Source: Reyranella sp.
GTDB lineage: Bacteria; Pseudomonadota; Alphaproteobacteria; Reyranellales; Reyranellaceae
Length of the DNA: 6,162 bases
Reading direction: 5' to 3'
Assembly: GCA_021732965.1 (NCBI GenBank)
Contig: JAKFVZ010000042.1
Coordinates: forward strand, 1-6,162
Below the pieces are notes generated by a model. That model saw only the letters and a list, made by a program, of their open reading frames with translations. It did no database searches and was not told the DNA's origin. The translations under genes and the position numbers were made by a program. Below are positions 1 through 4,994 of this stretch, in pieces; positions within the stretch are counted from its first letter, which is position 1, and each line of letters begins with the position of its first letter.

Positions 1-670
1 CGCTGACGTGGCCGCCGCGCACCGTGGCGCCGCGGCCGAACTTGGAATGGTCGAGGACCAGGAAACGCTGGCGGCAATGCTGCGCCAGGGCGCTGCGCAT
101 CGTCACTTCGTAGGTACTGAAGTCGAGCAGCGTGCCGTCCTCCGCAACACCGCCGACGCCGTAGATGCCGATATCGGCGGCAAAGCGACCGAAGAAGCCG
201 TGAGCCTCGCCCGCCACCACGTCGTGATCGAGGTTGCGCAGGCGCCCCCCGGCCACCGTGATCTCGCTTGAAGCACTGCGGCTCAGCGCCAGCGCGACAT
301 TGAGATTGTTGGTCATGACGCGCAGTCCGGTATGGTCGAGGAGCGCCAGCGCGCATTGCTCGGGCGTGGTGCCGATGCCGAAGAACAGAGAGGCGCCGTC
401 AGTCACTTCGCGGGCCACGAGCTGGGCGATGCGGCGCTTGGCGTCGATGTTCAGGACCTGGCGGGCGGGATAGGCGAGGTTCTCGCCCTCGGGCGGCAGC
501 TCGACGCCGCCGTGGCGCCGGCGCAGCAGGCCGCGGTCGCAGAGCAGGTTCACGTCGCGCCGAATGGTCTGCGGCGTGACGCCGAACTGGAGGGCCAGCG
601 CCTCTATCGCCTGGAACCCGTCACCCCGGACGCGTTCGACGATGGCGCGGGCGCGATCTTCCGCCTGCAT
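1..670 (-). CDS. DeoR/GlpR-family transcriptional regulator (C-terminus beyond the window)
   Basis: This is a DNA-binding repressor of the DeoR family, closest in feel to GlpR, the glycerol-3-phosphate-responsive type. About 223 residues are visible. A winged HTH occupies residues 1-57, with recognition-helix motif VTPQTIRRDV at 31-40 and wing RRRHGGVELP. The DeoRC sensor domain runs from about 75 to the edge and carries GIGTTPEQ (98-105), TNNLNVA (120-126), GGRLR (141-145) and LDHSKFGR (206-213), motifs that E. coli GlpR shares as I remember it. DeoRC is a sugar-phosphate-isomerase-like fold, so the ligand is probably a phosphorylated sugar or polyol. Roughly 30 C-terminal residues are missing compared with the usual ~250. 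I chose the ATG at 670-668 because AGGA lies 7 nt upstream and because the spacing from Met to the HTH then matches GlpR. An upstream in-frame ATG at 712-710 has no Shine-Dalgarno and sits in an inverted repeat. The regulated genes are not visible and the ligand is inferred. Confidence 0.92.
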   Translation of the reverse strand, partial: MQAEDRARAIVERVRGDGFQAIEALALQFGVTPQTIRRDVNLLCDRGLLRRRHGGVELPPEGENLAYPARQVLNIDAKRRIAQLVAREVTDGASLFFGIGTTPEQCALALLDHTGLRVMTNNLNVALALSRSASSEITVAGGRLRNLDHDVVAGEAHGFFGRFAADIGIYGVGGVAEDGTLLDFSTYEVTMRSALAQHCRQRFLVLDHSKFGRGATVRGGHVS

Positions 671-677
671 TCCCGGT

Positions 678-681
678 TCCT
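678..681 (-). promoter_or_regulatory. Ribosome binding site deciding the DeoR-type regulator start
   Basis: On the minus strand AGGA lies 7 nt before the ATG at 670-668. The alternative ATG at 712-710 has only CACTCGAACC before it, with no purine-rich Shine-Dalgarno. This favours the shorter protein and leaves the inverted repeat at 703-735 in the untranslated leader or operator. Confidence 0.5.
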
Positions 682-702
682 GAGCCCGTTTCCTGTCCCA
701 TT

Positions 703-735
703 CGGTCTGCATGGTTCGAGTGAACATGCAGACCG
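703..735. repeat. Perfect 10-bp inverted repeat upstream of the DeoR-type gene, candidate operator
   Basis: CGGTCTGCAT at 703-712 is the exact reverse complement of ATGCAGACCG at 726-735. Inside it, GTTC (714-717) pairs with GAAC (722-725) around the loop GAGT, so one unpaired base gives an imperfect 14-bp stem. It ends 33 bp before the favoured regulator start. Its position suits autorepression by a dimeric regulator, or a hairpin in the mRNA leader. It could also be a chance by-product of the shared GTTC half-sites, although the 10-bp perfect arms make that less likely. Confidence 0.45.
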
Positions 736-791
736 TTCTTTTCGTTCAGATGACTTTCACATGAACATTATGTGTCGTCAAATGAACGAAA
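713..791 (-). promoter_or_regulatory. Probable promoter/operator region of the DeoR-type regulator
   Basis: This is a locally AT-richer stretch in a GC-rich window. Read on the minus strand it holds TTTCGTTCA (791-783), ATGTTCA (768-762), TGAACGAAA (748-740) and ATGTTCA (727-721), so four GTTCA-type half-sites lie in both orientations. TTTCGTTCA and TGAACGAAA form a perfect 9-bp inverted pair 34 bp apart. DeoR/GlpR regulators commonly bind repeated TTCG- or GTTC-containing half-sites, which makes autoregulation plausible. TTGACG (781-776) could be a -35 and CATAAT (773-768) a -10, but they are not properly spaced relative to each other, so the promoter hexamers are uncertain. Confidence 0.4.
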
Positions 792-808
792 GCCGAGCGA
801 AGCTCGGC
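783..808 (-). terminator. Terminator-like hairpin with T-rich tail
   Basis: GCCGAGC (792-798) and GCTCGGC (802-808) form a perfect GC-rich 7-bp stem with a 3-nt loop. In the minus-strand transcript the stem is followed at once by TTTCGTTCATTT. The layout fits an intrinsic terminator for transcripts coming from the SAF oxidoreductase operon and insulates the DeoR-type gene. The T tract is interrupted, and the hairpin is about 200 nt past the stop codon, so efficiency is uncertain. Confidence 0.4.
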
Positions 809-824
809 CAGGGAGCGTCAGGCC

Positions 825-844
825 GCGGCTTGGTTACAAGCCGC
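825..844. repeat. Perfect 8-bp stem-loop in noncoding DNA
   Basis: GCGGCTTG at 825-832 pairs perfectly with CAAGCCGC at 837-844 around a GTTA loop (TAAC on the minus strand). No T-run follows on either strand, so it is not a classical intrinsic terminator. It lies 16 bp from the hairpin at 792-808 and may be part of one structured 3' trailer or a dispersed intergenic repeat. Confidence 0.5.
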
Positions 845-935
845 CAAGCGCAGCAATGTCCGGGAACGTCGAAGGCAGAGGGATCACTCACGATACCTCC
901 GGCCGCCTCCCGTGGCGTTCTTGCCTTTTCTGCAC

Positions 936-953
936 GGCGCGGGCTTCCGCGCC
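936..953. repeat. Perfect 7-bp GC stem-loop in noncoding DNA
   Basis: GGCGCGG (936-942) and CCGCGCC (947-953) form a stem closed by a GCTT tetraloop. There is no following T tract. It sits in the trailer of the SAF oxidoreductase gene, in the same series as the hairpins at 825-844 and 990-1011. The high GC content of the genome makes a 7-bp stem less striking when taken alone. Confidence 0.4.
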
Positions 954-989
954 TTCGTCGCTTCGCTCCTGCAGGCCCTGCCGCCCGCC

Positions 990-1011
990 GGCGCGAAACT
1001 CATTTCGCGCC
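990..1011 (-). repeat. Perfect 9-bp hairpin immediately after the SAF oxidoreductase stop codon
   Basis: GGCGCGAAA (990-998) and TTTCGCGCC (1003-1011) pair perfectly around a 4-nt loop. In the minus-strand transcript the stem begins on the first base after the TAG at 1014-1012. No U-run follows, so it is more likely a 3'-end stabilising or processing structure, or a weak factor-assisted terminator, than a textbook intrinsic terminator. Confidence 0.5.
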
Positions 1012-2376
1012 CTACTGAGCCGCGATCTTCGCTGCCGCCGGGGCGAAGTCACGCTCCATCTCGCGGCGCAGTTTCACGGCGGTAAGCGACTCGTCCATCA
1101 CCACGTCGGCGTAGGTCAGGGACTGGCCGGCCTTGATCGGCTTCACCAGCTTCACGTTGTGGGCGAGGCCGAGCGGCAGGCTGCCGAGGCCGGTCGACTT
1201 CTCCGACGGGAACAGCTTGCCGTAGACCGTGTAGCCGCCCTCGCCGTCGAGGATTTCGCCCGGCTTGAGGTCGCGCTTGGCGGTGGCGATGACGTCGGCG
1301 TGGAAGCCGATCGGCGTGCCGGTCGGTTCCTTGCGCAGGCCGATCGAGGCGACCGACATGCCGACCTCGAGGCCGATCAGGTGCCAGCGCTTGTACATGA
1401 CCGAGTAGCGACCGCTCGGGTCGGTCTGCAGCATGTACTCCTCGAAGCAGTTCTTCTGGTACTCGGTGGCCGCCTCGAACACGACCCACACGCCCTTGCG
1501 GATCTCGTAGGGGATGGCGCGTCCGTCCTTCTCCAGCGACGAGGCCACCTCAACCTGGCCCTTGTGATGGAGCTGGCCGCCTTCGGAGACCGGCCGCATC
1601 ACGAAGGGAAGGTCCTCGACCGAGCAGGGCGGGAAGGCGAGGCCGTCCGGTGCCGGGGTGAGGCCGGTCGCGTTGGCGACGGCGGTGCTCTCGATGGCGG
1701 GCTTGGAGCCGTCGAGGAAGGAGTTGAACATCTTGGGGTTCAGGCCGCCGCGCCTGGCCTGTTCCTCGTTGAGGCCCCAGTACTTCCACACCGTCTCCGG
1801 CGTCGACTGCGCGAAGTGCGGCAGCCACTTGTGGCCGCGGCCGGCCGCCGTCACCTCGAAGCCCGAGGTGCGCGCCCAGTCGACCAGCTCGCAGATCAGC
1901 GCCGGCTGGTCGCCATAGGCCAGGGAGTAGATCACGCCGGCAGCGGCAGCGCGCTTGGCCAGCAGCGGGCCGCAGAAGGCGTCGGCTTCCACCGTCACCA
2001 TCACCACGTGCTTGCCGTGCCTGAAGGCTTCGAGCGCGTGCTCGACGGCGGCGATCGGATCGCCGGTCGATTCGACGATGATGTCGATCTCGGGATGGCT
2101 GACCAGGGCGCGCCAGTCATCGGTAAGGTGGGTGCTGCCGTGCTTGCGCGCGTCGGCGAACGAGCTGGCCTGCGTCACGTCGGGCTTCCAGCCGAGCCGC
2201 GCCAGGTTCTCGCGCGCGCGGTCGGGCGAGAGATCGGCGATGCCGAGCAGGTGGATGCCCGGCGTCGTGGGGATCTGCGACAGGTACATCGAGCCGAACT
2301 TGCCGGCGCCGATGACGCCGATGCGCAGCGGATTGGCTTCGGCCGCGCGGGCCTGAAGCATGCGATGGAGACTCAT
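1012..2376 (-). CDS. NAD(P)-dependent oxidoreductase with C-terminal SAF domain (predicted homoserine dehydrogenase-like, COG4091 type)
   Basis: This 454-residue cytoplasmic enzyme has an N-terminal Rossmann domain with IGVIGAGKFG (GxGxxG at 23-28) and an acidic D48 at the end of the second strand, which usually favours NAD over NADP. A homoserine-dehydrogenase-like middle region follows (STGDP, HGKHVVMVTVEAD, SLAYGDQPALICEL). At about 362-428 there is a SAF domain with two hallmark turns, RDLKPGEIL and KPIKAGQSL. SAF domains also occur in sialic acid synthase, altronate dehydratase, antifreeze and CpaB/FlgA proteins, so automated labels such as FlgA would be misleading. It begins 22 nt after the dioxygenase stop and has GGAGG 5 nt before ATG, so it is the third gene of the GntR operon. 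The substrate is unknown; a hydroxylated acid or aldehyde made by the upstream dioxygenase is an inference. True homoserine dehydrogenase activity is unlikely in this context. Confidence 0.9.
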   Translation of the reverse strand: MSLHRMLQARAAEANPLRIGVIGAGKFGSMYLSQIPTTPGIHLLGIADLSPDRARENLARLGWKPDVTQASSFADARKHGSTHLTDDWRALVSHPEIDIIVESTGDPIAAVEHALEAFRHGKHVVMVTVEADAFCGPLLAKRAAAAGVIYSLAYGDQPALICELVDWARTSGFEVTAAGRGHKWLPHFAQSTPETVWKYWGLNEEQARRGGLNPKMFNSFLDGSKPAIESTAVANATGLTPAPDGLAFPPCSVEDLPFVMRPVSEGGQLHHKGQVEVASSLEKDGRAIPYEIRKGVWVVFEAATEYQKNCFEEYMLQTDPSGRYSVMYKRWHLIGLEVGMSVASIGLRKEPTGTPIGFHADVIATAKRDLKPGEILDGEGGYTVYGKLFPSEKSTGLGSLPLGLAHNVKLVKPIKAGQSLTYADVVMDESLTAVKLRREMERDFAPAAAKIAAQ

Positions 2377-2398
2377 TGTTTCCTCCGGAAGTCTTCGT

Positions 2399-3199
2399 CT
2401 ATTCCGCCGCGACCTTGCGATTGACGGCGCGGATCACCGCATCGTCTTCCCACGCATCGATCGGCGTGAAGTCGCGATGCGCGATGTAGTCCGGCCGCTT
2501 GAAGCGACGGATCGCGTTACTGACCGAGTTGTAGGTCACGTAGATGATCTGGCGGTCCCACGGCGACATGTTGGGTCCGCTGCCATGAACCAGTGTGCCG
2601 TGGAAGAAGATCGCCGAGCCCGGTCCGCCCTTCGGGGCAACGATGCCGCCCTGGTCGACCAGCTTGGCGATCGTGTCGTTGTCGATCGTCCACAGCGGAT
2701 ACGACGTGGTGGTGAGGTCGTGGCTGGCCTCGATCGCGCCCTTCTTGTGGCTCCTGGGAATGAACCAGAGCGGGCCGTTGAACTCGTTCACCTCGTCGAT
2801 GAACACCGCGAGGTTCATGGCGCGCGCCTCGGGCATGTCGTCGTCGGCCTTCCAGGTGCCGTAGTCCTGGTGCCACTGCCAGACGTCGCCGTCGAAGGCC
2901 GCTTTGCCGTTGATCTTGAACTGATGGATGTAGGTCTTGTCCTTCAGCAGCTGCTCTGCCGGCTCGACGAAGCGCGGATGATGGATCAGCGCCTCGAACA
3001 CCGGATGATAGGTGTGGACCGCGAAGGCCGTGCGCACGACGTCGCCGGTCTTCTCGCGGATGTTCTCGGGGCGGCGCTGCGCGAAGACCTCGGGCACCGA
3101 GGACTTCAGAATCTTGGTTTCTTCCGGCGAGAAATACTCGGGGAAGAAGAGATAGCCCTCTTCGTCGAATTGCTTCAGCTGCTCAGAGGTGAGCTTCAT
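2399..3199 (-). CDS. PhyH-family Fe(II)/2-oxoglutarate dioxygenase, EctD-like
   Basis: This 266-residue protein is a non-heme iron dioxygenase that should couple 2-oxoglutarate decarboxylation to hydroxylation of a small substrate in the cytoplasm. The iron triad is readable as H110-x-D112 (WQWHQDYGTW) with distal H205 (FFHGTLVHGSGPN). R216, eleven residues later, is the expected 2-oxoglutarate carboxylate anchor. The block from W109 to A127 follows the ectoine hydroxylase pattern WHxD(F/Y)xTW...DxMPxxRA, and Q93...N97xK99 and NGPLWFIPRSHK (141-152) are also EctD-like. The protein is shorter than EctD (about 300 residues) and no ectABC genes are present, so I call it EctD-like and not ectoine hydroxylase. 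AAGGAGG lies 7 nt before ATG. It sits 49 nt after the GntR gene and 22 nt before the SAF oxidoreductase, a clear operon arrangement. Human-type phytanoyl-CoA hydroxylation is improbable. Confidence 0.92.
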   Translation of the reverse strand: MKLTSEQLKQFDEEGYLFFPEYFSPEETKILKSSVPEVFAQRRPENIREKTGDVVRTAFAVHTYHPVFEALIHHPRFVEPAEQLLKDKTYIHQFKINGKAAFDGDVWQWHQDYGTWKADDDMPEARAMNLAVFIDEVNEFNGPLWFIPRSHKKGAIEASHDLTTTSYPLWTIDNDTIAKLVDQGGIVAPKGGPGSAIFFHGTLVHGSGPNMSPWDRQIIYVTYNSVSNAIRRFKRPDYIAHRDFTPIDAWEDDAVIRAVNRKVAAE

Positions 3200-3248
3200 G
3201 GCGGTTCCTCCTTGGCTTGTCGTCTTTGCTTTGTAGAAAGCGCCGTCT

Positions 3249-3920
3249 TCAGGCGGCGCGGGAAATCACGACCTTCAAACGTCCCGTGAGAATGTCGGCC
3301 ATCTGTTCGGCATGGCCGCGACACAGCGCTTCGGCCTCGGCCGCCTGGCCCGCTTCGAGCGCGCGCAGGATGCCCTCGTGTTCGTCCCACACACTGATCC
3401 GCAGATCCTCCTCGCTCAAGGCCGCCGCCATCACCCGGCGCAGATGCTGCCAGTGCTGTTGCGCGGTCTCGCCGATCACGGGATTGCCGGAGGCTTCGTA
3501 GACGAAGAGGTGGAAATCGATGTCGGCCTCGATGACCGACGGCACATAGCCGCTCGCCACGGCGCGGCGGCCGACGTCGAGCAGGGCGCGGCCGCGCTGC
3601 ATCAGGTGGGGCGTGTAGTTGGCAGCGGCGAGGCGGGCGGCGGCGCCGTCGAGGGCGGCGCGGACGACGTAGAGATTGCGGGCCTGCTGGACGTCGAGCG
3701 GGGCGACGCAGACGCCCTTGCGGCCGGCGTCGATCAGGAAGCCCTCGCGGCGCAGCAGCATCATGGCCTGCAGGACCGGCTGGCGCGACACGCCGAACTG
3801 CTGGGCGATCTCTTCCTGCGTGATCCGCGCGCCGGCCTTCAGCTCTCCCGAACAGATCGCCTCCAGAACGGAATCGTGGATGCGCTCGGAAAGATCGGGT
3901 TCGGGGAGGATGGGACGCAT
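3249..3920 (-). CDS. GntR-family transcriptional regulator with FCD ligand-binding domain
   Basis: This is a 223-residue regulator of the FadR/FCD subgroup. The winged HTH spans about 10-75, with TQEEIAQQFGVSRQPVLQAM at 34-53 as the helix-turn-helix. The all-helical FCD domain covers about 80-215 and shows the usual metal-binding set D133xxxH137, H181 and H203, so a carboxylate ligand held through a metal ion is likely. It is the first gene of an operon with the dioxygenase and the SAF oxidoreductase, which it probably controls along with itself. I chose ATG 3920-3918; an in-frame GTG at 3938-3936 would add six residues (MFCIHI) encoded by operator/-10 DNA and has no Shine-Dalgarno. The ATG also lacks one, but a TTGACT-N17-TGTATA promoter places transcription start on its A, so a leaderless mRNA is predicted. 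The family is certain; ligand and targets are inferred. Confidence 0.93.
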   Translation of the reverse strand: MRPILPEPDLSERIHDSVLEAICSGELKAGARITQEEIAQQFGVSRQPVLQAMMLLRREGFLIDAGRKGVCVAPLDVQQARNLYVVRAALDGAAARLAAANYTPHLMQRGRALLDVGRRAVASGYVPSVIEADIDFHLFVYEASGNPVIGETAQQHWQHLRRVMAAALSEEDLRISVWDEHEGILRALEAGQAAEAEALCRGHAEQMADILTGRLKVVISRAA

Positions 3921-3955
3921 TATATGTATACAGAACACAGTCGGACGAGAGTCAA
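3920..3955 (-). promoter_or_regulatory. Promoter of the GntR-dioxygenase-SAF operon
   Basis: On the minus strand TTGACT (3955-3950) matches the sigma70-type -35 at five of six positions. After exactly 17 bp comes TGTATA (3932-3927) as a weaker -10. With hexamer position -7 at 3927, +1 falls on 3920, the A of the regulator's ATG. The -35 begins 5 bp after the stop codon of the GDPD gene, so the operon has its own promoter despite the tight packing. The -10 is a poor match (3/6), consistent with a regulated promoter. Confidence 0.5.
3925..3932. promoter_or_regulatory. TGTATACA palindrome, candidate GntR operator
   Basis: TGTATACA is a perfect 8-bp palindrome that covers the -10 hexamer, 4 bp upstream of the regulator's ATG. 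FCD-type GntR proteins often bind short palindromes with a GTATAC- or GT-N-AC-like core, so this is a good site for autorepression by blocking RNA polymerase. I saw no second copy elsewhere in the window. Confidence 0.5.
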
Positions 3956-3959
3956 CCGC

Positions 3960-4994
3960 CTAGCGAGATTTCAGCCCTTTGGATGCAAGAACCTGGAGGC
4001 CGCGATCGGGATAGTCGGTGATCAGACCGTCGACCCCGAGGTCGATCAGGCGACCCATCTCGGCCGGCACGTTGACCGTCCAGGGGACGACTTTCAGGCC
4101 CAGCGCCTGGGCTTCCTTTACATTCTCCGCGGTGACGTTGCGCCAGAAGGGCGACCAGGTCGCGCAGCCGGCGGCCTTGACCAGTCGCGGCACCGAGCCG
4201 CCATGGGCGGCCAGGTCGAGCCCGCCCAGCCAGGGCGAGGGCCGGCCGCTGGCACGCTGCACCGTGTCGAAGTTGTTGCTCTCGATGGTGAGGCAGGCGG
4301 TGGCGATCTCGGGCGCCAGCTTTCGGGCTTCGATCAAGTTACGCCAGTCGAAGGACTGCAGCGTCGTGCGCGCCTCGGTCTTGCCCTTCCGGATGTCTGC
4401 GACCGCCAGCCGGGAGAAGGCCGCCGGGTCGAGCGTGAGGTCGGGCTTCGCCGGATCGGTCTTGATCTCGATGTTGAAACGGACCTGCGGTGCGGCCTGC
4501 GCGAAGAACTCGGCGAGGGTCGGGAAGCGCTGGCCGTCGACCGGCTTCTGCTCGGGGTACTGCTGGCCGTACTTGCTGACCGGATTCACGCGGCCGATGT
4601 CGTAGCGCTTGAGCTCGTCGAGGGTCAGCGTGCGGATCGCCGGTCCGGCCGTGGCGAGCCACTGACCGTCCGGACCACGCGTCAGGTCGGGATTGAGGAC
4701 CGGGTCGTGGCTGATGACGACGACACCGTCGCGCGTTACCGCGAGGTCGGTCTCGAGCGTCGTGACGCCGAGATCCTGCGCTACCTTGAAACCGGCCAGC
4801 GTGTTCTCGGGCGCCAGTCCGCGCGCGCCGCGATGGCCCTGCAGGTCGAAGGCCACTGCGAGGCCGGCACTAGCCGCCCAGATTGCGCAGGCGAGCGATG
4901 CGATCCGCGATATCGGGATGCGTGGCGAGAAGCGCCGGAGTCTTCGAGGTGAACTGGTTGATCGGATTGACGATGAAGAGATGCTGCGTGGCAC
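3960..4994 (-). CDS. Glycerophosphodiester phosphodiesterase, probably exported
   Basis: It hydrolyses glycerophosphodiesters, such as deacylated phospholipids, to glycerol-3-phosphate and an alcohol. With 344 codons from GTG 4994, catalytic landmarks of the GDPD TIM barrel are H54-R-G, PENT with E63, LETD with E81 and D83, SHDP with H96, FNIEIKT, and the C-terminal WTVN and DGLITDYPD. Before the mature-like start FDLQGHRG lies SLACAIWAASAGLAVA, which reads as a signal-peptide core with an AVA cleavage site; close GDPD relatives, as I recall them, are often exported with cleavage just before this motif. This start has GGAG 6 nt upstream but overlaps htpX by 125 nt, with codon choice dictated by htpX. 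The only other standard start is GTG 4856, just past the htpX stop, with no Shine-Dalgarno, which would give a cytoplasmic 298-residue form. The function is secure; the start and location are uncertain. Confidence 0.9.
   Translation of the reverse strand: MPRSISSSSIRSTSSPRRLRRFSPRIPISRIASLACAIWAASAGLAVAFDLQGHRGARGLAPENTLAGFKVAQDLGVTTLETDLAVTRDGVVVISHDPVLNPDLTRGPDGQWLATAGPAIRTLTLDELKRYDIGRVNPVSKYGQQYPEQKPVDGQRFPTLAEFFAQAAPQVRFNIEIKTDPAKPDLTLDPAAFSRLAVADIRKGKTEARTTLQSFDWRNLIEARKLAPEIATACLTIESNNFDTVQRASGRPSPWLGGLDLAAHGGSVPRLVKAAGCATWSPFWRNVTAENVKEAQALGLKVVPWTVNVPAEMGRLIDLGVDGLITDYPDRGLQVLASKGLKSR

Noticed and set aside
778..891. Minus-strand 37-codon ORF starting GTG 891 with GGAGG just upstream (MSDPSAFDVPGHCC...)
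   Set aside because: The Shine-Dalgarno is only 4 nt from the GTG, about 62% of third positions are G or C (well below the clear genes), and the ORF runs straight through two perfect hairpins and the terminator-like tail. It looks like structured noncoding DNA; ribosome profiling could overturn this.
772..2424. Plus-strand 550-codon ORF
   Set aside because: It lies antisense to the SAF oxidoreductase. Its Arg/Gly/Ala/Val-rich composition without domain motifs is what a GC-rich gene produces on the opposite strand.
3241..3255. Small CGCC/GGCG inverted repeat at the GntR stop codon
   Set aside because: The stem is only 4 bp with a 7-nt loop and no T tract, so it is not a convincing terminator between operon genes.
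2360..3289. Plus-strand 309-codon ORF
   Set aside because: It is a shadow of the dioxygenase gene, which has full catalytic motifs and a strong ribosome binding site on the minus strand.
3312..4952. Plus-strand 546-codon ORF
   Set aside because: It runs antisense through the GntR gene, its promoter and the GDPD gene; three clear minus-strand features explain this DNA and no family motif is visible in the ORF.
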